From the NCBI GenBank assembly GCA_963827705.1, contig CAWHBN010000014.1:54370-118369 (forward strand): DNA of 64,000 nt, read 5' to 3'. Below, in pieces: positions 56,662 through 64,000 of this stretch. The notes beneath the pieces are model-generated. The model was not told the origin of the DNA and did no database searches. It saw only the letters and a list, made by a program, of their open reading frames with translations. A program made the position numbers and the translations under genes. How positions within the stretch are numbered: position 1 is the stretch's first letter; the number at the start of each line of letters is the position of its first letter. Source of the stretch: JACDAN01 sp963827705. Its GTDB lineage: Bacteria; Actinomycetota; Thermoleophilia; Gaiellales; Gaiellaceae.

Positions 56662-56937
56662 CTACGTGACCACCCGTCGATTGCCGCCGGCGACCATCCG
56701 GTAGATCAAGAGCAGGATCATGGCTCCGACGATCGCCGTGAGCCAGCTCGAGATGTCGAAGAACTCATCCATCGGATCCGCGCCGAAAAGCACGCCGGCG
56801 AGGAATCCTCCCAGGATTGCGCCGACGACGCCGATGAGAGTGGTGATGATGATGCCGCCGGGGTCGTCGCCCGGGAGGAGCGCCTTGGCGATCAAGCCGG
56901 CCAAGGCGCCCAGGATGATGAACGCGATGATGCCCAT
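56662..56937 (-). CDS. GlsB/YeaQ/YmgE family stress-response membrane protein
   Basis: A 91-residue protein with the transglycosylase-associated (YeaQ) signature: GIIAFIILGALAGLIAKALL, PGDDPGGIIITTLIGVVGAI, LGGFLAGVLFGAD and SWLTAIVGAMILLLIYRMV. Three transmembrane helices. Family members are induced by envelope or pH stress in other bacteria. Start ATG at 56937; divergent from the cytochrome c gene. Confidence 0.88.
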   Translation of the reverse strand: MGIIAFIILGALAGLIAKALLPGDDPGGIIITTLIGVVGAILGGFLAGVLFGADPMDEFFDISSWLTAIVGAMILLLIYRMVAGGNRRVVT

Positions 56938-57118
56938 TTCAGTCTCCTTCGCGAGAGTGTGTACGCCGACGGCGTTCCCGCAGTTGGCGGCGGGGAAACG
57001 CGCGTGTCGGCGGATCCTCCTAGGAGACGCCGGCAAGAAGCACGGCCCGCACCGTAGACTTGAGCACGCGCGCGGGAGGGAAACCGGCGTTTGGCTTCCG
57101 CCGTAGAAGGAGGCAAGT

Positions 57119-57487
57119 ATGCGATCGCGTGTGTGGATCATCGCAGTGGTGCTGGCGCTGCTGGTCGTCGCAGCAGCCGGTTGCGGCGGCGGCGACGACG
57201 ACGACGGTGGTGCGGCCACCACTGCCGCTACAACTGCCGAGACGACTGAGGGCGGCAGCGACGGAGCGGCCGTCTTCGCAAGCAATTGCGGCACCTGCCA
57301 TACGCTCGCGGCCGCCGGCTCGGACGGCACGACCGGCCCGAACCTCGACGACCTCATGCCCGACAAAGAGACGGTCGAGGCGCAGGTCCGGAGCGGCGGC
57401 GGCGGCATGCCGGCCTTCGAAGGGCAACTGAGCGACGCAGAGATCGAAGCCGTCGCGACCTACGTGTCCGAATCGGCCGGCTCGTAG
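57119..57487 (+). CDS. Lipoprotein cytochrome c
   Basis: A 122-residue secreted protein: signal peptide with lipobox AAAGC (Cys22), an acidic/Thr-rich spacer (GGDDDDGGAATTAATTAETT), then a single c-type heme domain with Cys57-Gly-Thr-Cys60-His61 (NCGTCHTLA) and the axial Met in GGGMPAFEGQLSD. It probably carries electrons to an oxidase or from a dehydrogenase. Shine-Dalgarno AGGAGG precedes ATG 57119. A terminator-like hairpin follows. Confidence 0.9.
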   Translation: MRSRVWIIAVVLALLVVAAAGCGGGDDDDGGAATTAATTAETTEGGSDGAAVFASNCGTCHTLAAAGSDGTTGPNLDDLMPDKETVEAQVRSGGGGMPAFEGQLSDAEIEAVATYVSESAGS

Positions 57488-57503
57488 CCTCGCAGGAAAA
57501 TGC

Positions 57504-57531
57504 CGGGAGCCCGCCTAGCGGCGGGCTCCCG
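57504..57531. terminator. Bidirectional terminator between cytochrome c and the phosphodiesterase fusion
   Basis: An 11-bp stem CGGGAGCCCGC (57504-57514) and GCGGGCTCCCG (57521-57531) with a 6-base loop, between two convergent genes. It is 17 bp past the cytochrome stop and 12 bp past the other gene's stop on the minus strand. Confidence 0.7.
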
Positions 57532-57542
57532 TCGTGATCGAG

Positions 57543-60500
57543 TCAGCTCTCGGCTGTGATGGCCGGACAGGCCGGCTCGGCTGCCGGATTGCTGTCCGTG
57601 CAGACGATCCGGTTCTGGGTCGTCGTCGGGCTGATCGGCGAGTTCGCCGTGACGTAATCCGCAACCACTTGATCCATGATGTCGAGCGACGTCACGCGCG
57701 GGTAGACGTTGGGATACCCGTCTCCCCCGCTGGCCATGAAGTCGTTCATGAGCACCTTGTACGGACCGCCGGTCGGCGGTGAGGTCGATTGCCGCCCCCG
57801 TGCACGAGCCGTCGGCCGCCTGGCGTCGGGCACCCGTGACGCGGTTTCCGGACGCCGCCTGGACGTCCCAGGTGAAGCACAGCCCGGACACCTGCGGGAA
57901 CCGTCCCTGCGGCGAGTTGACCGGCGTCCCGACCGGCGGGACCGGGCCGGGCGACGGCTGGACGCTCTGCGACACGCCGTTCTCGAGCATCGCCTTCAGA
58001 TCCGCGCCGGTGGCGTTCGGAAGCGTGACGACGATGTTCCCGAACGGCAGGACTCCGTTCACCGAGCCCCTCGTGATGGTGAAGGGCGGCGGCACGGTCG
58101 TGTACGCCGGGCAGAAGTCATCCGCGTTGTCCGTTGCCGGGCACGTGAGGTCTGCACGGAGTCCGCCCGAGTTCGTGATCGCGAAGTCCGCTCCCGGCGC
58201 CGTCGCGTACGTGTTCCGCATCGCGTCGGTCACGAAGTTCCCGACCTTGGACTCGCACAGCCGCCCGTCCGAGCGGCCGCACTCGTCGGAGCGCGGAATA
58301 GCCGTCGTCGACGTGCCGATCACGTTCCCGAAGATCGGGCGAAGGAGATCGTTCAGCCGGTTGATCTCCGCCTGGATGGCCGGATCGGGTGTGACGCCGA
58401 TGTTCCACGGCTTGTGGAAGTCGGCCGTCTTGTAGATCACCTTGTCGTTCTTGATGACCAGCCGAATCCGAGTGAACCGGATGCCGCGGCCGCGGTTCTG
58501 CGTCAGCAGCACGCCGTTCGGTCGCGTCGCCAGCACCTGGAAGTCGTTGTGGTCTCCGATGACGACGTCGATGTTCTGAGCGGCGTCGGCGACCGCGACC
58601 ACGGGGCCTGTCGGGTTAGTGAGCGATCCGCCGTCCACACCCTCGTGACCGAGGGCGATGATCGCGTCCATTCGCTTCCGTGCGAGACGCGCGGCCTCCG
58701 CGTTCACCGTCGTGATGTCGTCGGCCAGGTGGAACGGTCCGAGGTTGCCCGGGAAGATCAACTCGGGAGTGTCCTCGGTCGTGAAGCCGACGATGCCGAT
58801 CTTCACGTCGCCGAACTTGTACGTCGCCGACGGCGACCACTCCGGCGGCGTCTTGCCGGCCGCGTCGACGACGTTCGCCGACAGGACGTCGAAGTCGGCG
58901 AGCGGGATCAGCTCCTTCCGCAAGTACGCCTCTCCGCGGTCGAACTGATGGTTTCCGACCGCCTCGGCGTCGAAGCCCATCATGTTCATGATCGGCGGGA
59001 TCGGCTTGTCGCCGAATGCGTTCGCGATCGGCGGCGTGGCGCCGCCGAAGGAGTCGCCGCCGGCCACGAGCAGCGAACCGTCGCGGACCTCCTTGCGGTA
59101 CTCGTCGAACCACGTGTCGAGGAACGCGGCTCCCGCGATCGAGAACGTCGGCCCGACTGCCGTCCCGGTCGGGAGCCCATCGGGGCCGATGACGAAGTCG
59201 GCGGCCTCCGGCGTCCCAGGCGGGATCTGCCCGTGCCAGTCGCTGATGTTCAGGATCGTGATCTCGCGGAAGTTGCCCTTCCCCTTGATGATCGAGAAGA
59301 GGATCTTGCCGCGGGCGTTTTGCGGCCCCGGGATGCCGAGGACGAACGCCATGGTCGGAGCGACGTCGATCGCCCGGACCGCCGTCTTGGCAGCAGAGAA
59401 GTGCCGGATGCCGGGCCCGGCTGCGACGAACGTCCCGTGCATGTTGATGTTGCGCTTCAGGTCGACGAGCTCCGGCAGGTAGCCGTGCTGGCCGAAGAAC
59501 TGCGAGAACGCGATCGTCTGTCCCGCGGTCGCCGCGTCGAACTGGTACGGCGGCCGTGAGACGACGACGACGTCACCGCTGCGGCTGGGGTGCAGCGAGT
59601 CGGTGCCGTCGACGTTGCGGAGCTCTTCCTTCTTCATCACCTTGAGGATCACCTGGCGGCCAGGAGTCGCCGGGTCGGTGAGCGCGGAGAACTTGGCGAT
59701 GATCGCATTGCGCACCGCCTCGTAGGTGACTCCGGCGGGCAGTGTCGGGTTGACGTAGAACTGCGTCGTCCCGCCGGCCCAGCACGCCTTGGCGAGATCT
59801 GCTGCGCCCAGCTGGGCGCGGCAGTTGCTGAGCGGTGTGCCGCCGGGAGGATTCGGGAACACAGCGGTCGGATTGCCGCTCGGATGGACCGAGACGTCGA
59901 GGCCGGTCACCGTGTTCCGGACCGTCGTCTCGAAGAGCAGCTTCCGCGCGTTGATCGCCAACCACTGCGGCGCGAAGCCATGGTCGGACGATGCGAACAC
60001 GGTCGTGTCCTTCTTGCCCATCAGCCGGCGTCCGAGCGCGAGCGTGGCGTCGGCTTCGTGGTACGCGGCGCGGATGTAGCCCTCCCGCTTATCGAGCAGC
60101 CTGTCCTTCGTGCCGTCGCCGTTGACGTCGTCGTAGTACGGGTTCGGTCGCCCATCCGGGTCCGTCTTCGTGAGCAGCCCGAGGAACTGGTGGCTGAACT
60201 CGTCCGTGACCGGGCTGCCGAGGAACAGCACGTCGGGCTTGTAGCCGAGCGTGTTGACGATGTAGTTCAGGTACGCGAAGTGCGCGTCGGCCCACATCAG
60301 CCCCTGCTCGACGTAGGTGTCCTCGTCGACGATCAGCGCCTCGAGCGGCGCGAAGTCGGCTGCGGTCGAGGTCGGGAAGTTGGCCGCCAGCGTCTCGACG
60401 AAGGCGTCCGAGCCCGCCGGCCCGAGCGCGTTGTAGCTCGCGTTCAGCCGCTGGACGGACGTGAAGTAGAGCCGGAACTGCGACGCATCCGCGTTGAGGT

Positions 60501-61407
60501 CGATCAGCTTGGCGTAGAAGCCGGCCGTCTTGCCGACCAGTGCGCCGGAGACGAGCTTGAGCTTCGCGTCGGCCCACTCGCCACGCGTCAGGTTCGCGAC
60601 CGCCTTGCTGCCGTCCTTGGCGTCCGCGCTGTTGACGATCAGGACGTGGTCGTAGTTGACCGTCCCGTTGTTGGTCGAGTCGTAGATGTAGAGGTCCCAG
60701 ACGCCGCCGCCCGGGATCTGCGCGTTCGCGTGCGTGAAGGTCGTCTGCTTCGCCGGGCTGAACGAGGCCGGAACGTTCGTCCAGCCGGCCGCGGCGGCCA
60801 GCGTCTGCCGCTGGTACTGGACGCCGAAGCTGTTCGCAAGCGCCGGCTGCCCGGGCAGGTCGTAGTTGAGGACGATGCCGCGACCTCCGATGAAGGTGCG
60901 GAAGTCGACGACGGGCCCCTGCAGCTCGGGCCTGAGCGCGCGGGCGGCAACCCATTCCATCGACAGGACCTTCTTGCCGGCCCGCTCGGCCGACTGGAGG
61001 ATCGTGTCCGCCTGGAGGACCCCGTTCGTCGAGAAGCTCGTCGTGCTGTCGAAGTTCGTCCCCGTGCGGTGGAACGTGTTGTTCGTGGAGCCGTGCTCGC
61101 CCGGCCACGTCCCGGTGGCGAGGGTGTGCCAGCCCACGCCCGTGTTCGGCGGGAACCCCTGAAGCAGGCCGTTCTTTCCGCGCACGCCCCGCTTCATCAA
61201 ATCTTTGAACGTGGGCATGATGCCCTTGTCCGCGTAGCGCTCCATGAGATCCGGGCGCATGCCGTCGGCGGCGAACATGATCGCCTTCTTCGTGAGCGGC
61301 CCCGCAGGGGGCTTCTTGCCGTGTCCGGCGCTCGAGCCTGCGAACGTCAGCGTCGTGAGCACGCCGACCGCAAGCAGGGCAGCGCCAAGCCGTCCTAGTC
61401 TCCTCAC
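57543..61407 (-). CDS. Secreted fusion of type I phosphodiesterase/nucleotide pyrophosphatase and 5'-nucleotidase (UshA-like), frame broken by one indel
   Basis: A protein of about 1,288 residues, secreted (signal peptide RLGRLGAALLAVGVLTTLTF). The N-terminal half is an alkaline-phosphatase-superfamily phosphodiesterase: AIMFAADGMRPDLMERYADK, PNTGVGWHTLATGTWPGEHG, LFLGSPVTDEFSHQFLG, VFASSDHGFAPQWLAIN and INMHGTFVAAGPGIRHF. The C-terminal half is a UshA-type nucleotidase: ILNISDWHGQIPPG, VAGGDSFGGATPPIA, AVGNHQFDRGEAYL, IALGHEGVDGGSLT, VIGDHNDFQVLATRPNGV and ITNSGGLRADLT. Near 57775 an extra base shifts the frame; the final about 80 residues continue with GGPYKVLMNDFMASGGDGYP. A likely role is phosphate and nucleoside salvage from external nucleotides. 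Confidence 0.85.
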
Positions 61408-61440
61408 TCTTGCTCCTCTCCCTCGATCCCCTGAAATGTG

Positions 61441-61464
61441 AACGGCACGATCCTATGCCGTTCG
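61441..61464. repeat. Inverted repeat between uvrB and the fusion gene
   Basis: An 8-bp inverted repeat GAACGGCA (61441-61448) and TGCCGTTC (61457-61464) with an 8-base loop, 34 bp upstream of the fusion gene start and 57 bp past the uvrB stop. It could be a terminator for uvrB or an operator for the fusion gene. Confidence 0.4.
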
Positions 61465-61520
61465 CCGGGAAATTAGTAGCGAGAACGTGGTGAAAAGGGC
61501 GTTAACTTGGACGTCGAAGC

Positions 61521-63527
61521 CTAGGCAGCGGCTTCCGCGGCCTGCAGCTCGCGCCGGAGCTCCTTGATCTCGTCGCGCAGCTTCGCGGCGTACTCGAAAC
61601 GGAGGTCGTCGGCGGCCGCGAACATCTCCTCCTCGAGCGTCACGATCAGCTTCTGGATCTCGCTCGGCGGCATCGCGTCGACCTTCTGAGCCCCTCGCCG
61701 CCGGCTTCCCTTCGGCACCGTCGGCGACTCGAGGGCCAGGAACTCGGCGATGTCGGAGACGCCCTTGACGATCGACTCCGGCGTGATCCCGTGCTCCTCG
61801 TTGTAGGCGAGCTGAACGGCGCGGCGACGGTCCGTCTCCTCGAGCGCGCCCTTGATCGCCTCGGTCTGCTTGTCGGCGTACATGACCACCTTGCCGTTCG
61901 TGTTGCGCGCCGCGCGCCCGATCGTCTGAATCAGCGCGGTCTTCCCCCGGAGGAAGCCCTCCTTGTCGGCGTCGAGGATCGCGATGAGCGAGACCTCGGG
62001 GAGGTCGAGCCCTTCGCGGAGGAGGTTCACGCCGACAAGAACGTCGTACTCGCCGAGGCGCAGCTCGCGGATCAGCGTGATCCGGTCGAGCGTGTCGATC
62101 TCGGAGTGCAGGTAGCGGGCACGGACTCCCGACTCGAGGAGGTAGTCGGTCAGGTCCTCGGCCATCTTCTTGGTCAGCGTCGTGACGAGCGTCCTCTCCC
62201 CCAGCTCCTCGCGCCGGCGGATCTCGTTCAGCAGGTCGTCGATCTGGTTCTTCGTCGCGCGGAGCTCGACCTCGGGGTCGACGATCCCGGTCGGGCGGAC
62301 GAGCTGCTCGGCGACGCGCGTCGAGTGCCGCAGCTCGTACGGGCCGGGAGTCGCCGAGACGAACACCATCTGCGGCACCTTGGCCAGGAACTCGTCGAAC
62401 CGGAGCGGCCGGTTGTCGAGCGCGGACGGGAGCCGGAAGCCGAAGTCGACGAGCGTCTGCTTCCGCGACCGGTCGCCCTCGTACATCCCGCCGATCTGCG
62501 GCACCGTCTGGTGCGACTCGTCGATGAAGACGACGAAGTCGGACGGGAAGTAGTCGATCAGCGTGTACGGGGCCGAGCCGGGCGGCCGACCGTCGAGGAT
62601 GCGTGAGTAGTTCTCGATGCCGTTGCAGAACCCGAGCTCGACCATCATCTCGACGTCGTACTCGGTCCGCTGCCGGATCCGGTGGGCCTCGAGCATGCGG
62701 TTCTCGGACTCGAACGTGCGCACCTGCTCCTCGAGCTCGTGGCGGATGTCATCCACGGCGCGCTCGATCGTCGGCTTCGAGGTCACGTACTGCGTCGCCG
62801 GGAAGATGTTCAGGTGCTCGAGCTTCCCGAAGACCTCGCCGGTGAGCGGGTCGAAGTGGGTGATCTCCTCGACCTCGTCGCCGAACATCGAGACGCGGTA
62901 TGCCGACTCCTCGTACGCCGGCTGGATCTCGATCACGTCGCCCTTGACGCGGAAGCGCCCGCGGCCGAGGAAGGCGTCGTTGCGCGTGTAGTGGATGTCG
63001 ATCAGCTTGCGGAGCATCAGGTCCCGGTCGGTCTCCTCGCCGACGGCGAGCGTCACGAGCCGGCTCTCGTACTCCTCGGGCGAGCCGAGGCCGTAGATCG
63101 CGGAGACCGAGGCGACGACGATCGTGTCGCGGCGTGACAGCAGCGAGGAGGTCGCCGAGTGGCGGAGCCGGTCGATGTCGTCGTTCCGGGAGGAGTCCTT
63201 CTCGATATAGAGATCGGCCTGAGGGACGTACGCCTCGGGCTGGTAGTAGTCGTAGTAGGAGACGAAGTACTCGACCGCGTTGTCGGGGAAGAACTCCCGG
63301 AACTCGTTGCAGAGCTGCGCGGCAAGCGTCTTGTTGTGGGCGATGACGAGCGTCGGCTTCTGCACCTGCTCGATCGTCCACGCCATCGTCGCCGTCTTGC
63401 CGGTGCCGGTGGCGCCGAGGAGCGTCTGGAAGCGGTCTCCTGCGCTCAGGCCGGCGGAGAGCTGCTCGATCGCCTGTGGCTGGTCGGCGGTCGGCATATA
63501 GGCCTGCGATGTCTTGAACTCCGGCAT
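61521..63527 (-). CDS. uvrB: UvrABC excinuclease subunit B
   Basis: A 668-residue helicase-like subunit: Walker A GATGTGKT near residues 38-45, YVPQADLYIEKDSSRNDDID (hairpin region), VVFIDESHQTVPQIGGM (motif II), FRLPSALDNRPLRF, ATPGPYELR and LVGVNLLREGLDLPEVSL with QTIGRAARN (motif VI). A UvrC/UvrB interaction domain ends LEEEMFAAADDLRFEYAAKL. It scans damage with UvrA. Start ATG 63527. Confidence 0.97.
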   Translation of the reverse strand: MPEFKTSQAYMPTADQPQAIEQLSAGLSAGDRFQTLLGATGTGKTATMAWTIEQVQKPTLVIAHNKTLAAQLCNEFREFFPDNAVEYFVSYYDYYQPEAYVPQADLYIEKDSSRNDDIDRLRHSATSSLLSRRDTIVVASVSAIYGLGSPEEYESRLVTLAVGEETDRDLMLRKLIDIHYTRNDAFLGRGRFRVKGDVIEIQPAYEESAYRVSMFGDEVEEITHFDPLTGEVFGKLEHLNIFPATQYVTSKPTIERAVDDIRHELEEQVRTFESENRMLEAHRIRQRTEYDVEMMVELGFCNGIENYSRILDGRPPGSAPYTLIDYFPSDFVVFIDESHQTVPQIGGMYEGDRSRKQTLVDFGFRLPSALDNRPLRFDEFLAKVPQMVFVSATPGPYELRHSTRVAEQLVRPTGIVDPEVELRATKNQIDDLLNEIRRREELGERTLVTTLTKKMAEDLTDYLLESGVRARYLHSEIDTLDRITLIRELRLGEYDVLVGVNLLREGLDLPEVSLIAILDADKEGFLRGKTALIQTIGRAARNTNGKVVMYADKQTEAIKGALEETDRRRAVQLAYNEEHGITPESIVKGVSDIAEFLALESPTVPKGSRRRGAQKVDAMPPSEIQKLIVTLEEEMFAAADDLRFEYAAKLRDEIKELRRELQAAEAAA

Positions 63528-63547
63528 TGCGGGGAAGGCTAGCTTCG

Positions 63548-64000
63548 GTGCCCGTGCAGACCGAGAGACCGCCCTACGAGGCGTACGCCGCGATCGCCGG
63601 CACCCTGGTCGCGGGACTGGGCGTCGTCGCCGCCCTGTCGCGTCGGTCGCCGCCCGCCTCGGCGCTCGACCTCGTCGCCCTCTCTGCGGCGACGTTCAAG
63701 GCTTCGCGAACCCTCTCGCGGGAGAAGGTGGCGAGCTTCCTCCGGCAGCCGTTCGTCGAGGGCGAGGCCGAGCTCGGCGAGGAAGAGCGGCCGGCGGGTG
63801 AGGGCTTCCAGCGGGCACTCGGAGAGCTCGTCCTCTGCACGCGCTGCGTCGGCACGTGGAGCGCGGCGGCCCTCGCCTCGACGCAGATGGTGACGCCACG
63901 CTTCGGCCGCGCGCTCACGTGGACGCTCGCGGCGGGCGCGGCGAACGACTTCCTCCAGGCGGGGTTCGCGGCGCTGTGCGCGAAGGCGAACGAGCTGGAG
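63548..64000 (+). CDS. DUF1360 family membrane protein (truncated by the window end)
   Basis: A plus-strand gene starting at GTG 63548 that runs to the end of the window (151 codons visible). The N-terminal helix is YEAYAAIAGTLVAGLGVVAAL, then DLVALSAATFKASRTLSREKVASFLRQPFV (the conserved R-x-x-S-R and R-x-P-F), and LVLCTRCVGTWSAAALASTQ with the CxxC pair. These match DUF1360. The 3' end is outside the window. The start is 20 bp from the divergent uvrB start. Confidence 0.75.
   Translation, partial: MPVQTERPPYEAYAAIAGTLVAGLGVVAALSRRSPPASALDLVALSAATFKASRTLSREKVASFLRQPFVEGEAELGEEERPAGEGFQRALGELVLCTRCVGTWSAAALASTQMVTPRFGRALTWTLAAGAANDFLQAGFAALCAKANELE

Noticed and set aside
57709..59559. A 616-residue plus-strand frame over the nucleotidase half
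   Set aside because: Antisense to a strongly conserved hydrolase; composition is low-complexity Arg/Asp/Val typical of antisense shadows in GC-rich DNA.

Overview
The window is about 64 kb of very GC-rich DNA with dense, overlapping genes, frequent GTG and TTG starts and short intergenic gaps. Gene content (Kdp and Trk potassium systems, Rex, type-4 uracil-DNA glycosylase, proton-pumping pyrophosphatase, DUF2520-panC-panB) fits an actinomycete-type bacterium outside the classical Streptomyces/Mycobacterium groups. A deep-branching lineage such as Thermoleophilia/Gaiellales is my best guess. That assignment is inference, because no rRNA is present. About a dozen otherwise conserved genes are broken by single-base indels, mostly +1, so the sequence is probably an uncurated or error-prone assembly rather than a region full of pseudogenes.

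Layout. 1-4.9 kb: EamA exporter, Eis-like acetyltransferase, PcrA helicase, cupin. 4.9-9.8 kb: one minus-strand operon under a complete cobalamin riboswitch, encoding two secreted DUF4430 proteins, an ECF transporter (T, fused double ATPase, S) and a secreted alpha/alpha-toroid repeat protein. This is a split, bacterial version of the transcobalamin/intrinsic-factor architecture. 9.8-11.5 kb: VanZ-like protein, small coiled-coil protein, PQQ-type sugar dehydrogenase. 11.5-29.5 kb: a potassium and ion-homeostasis island with a pair of TrkA-type regulators, two APC permease-USP fusions (possibly KimA-like), TrkA-TrkH, a kdp operon led by a 36-residue membrane peptide and kdpF, kdpDE, and a proton-pumping pyrophosphatase. 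29.5-46 kb: three secreted S8 proteases (two with C-terminal PASTA-like domains), a GCS2 ligase, a glycosyltransferase, Rex, a glutaredoxin-like protein, glutamate dehydrogenase, the t6A genes tsaD/tsaB/tsaE with rimI, and Udg4. 46-50 kb: FmdB zinc ribbon, a 59-residue small protein, DUF2520-panC-panB, YIP1-like protein and a methyltransferase. 50-57.5 kb: uvrA, a REP-associated tyrosine transposase (RAYT), PH-domain protein, AI-2E permease, metallophosphoesterase, small membrane proteins and cytochrome c. 57.5-64 kb: a giant secreted phosphodiesterase/5'-nucleotidase fusion, uvrB and a truncated DUF1360 gene.

The most unusual signal is a 15-bp palindrome, GAGTGTCTGACACTC (central base T or A), present seven times. 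Four copies lie just 3' of genes and three lie inside conserved coding sequences (tsaD, the DUF2520 gene, panB). The longest version, a 31-bp perfect palindrome, sits 77 bp upstream of the RAYT gene. Together they look like an undescribed REP/RAYT-type dispersed repeat system. The split transcobalamin-like vitamin B12 operon is the second highlight.
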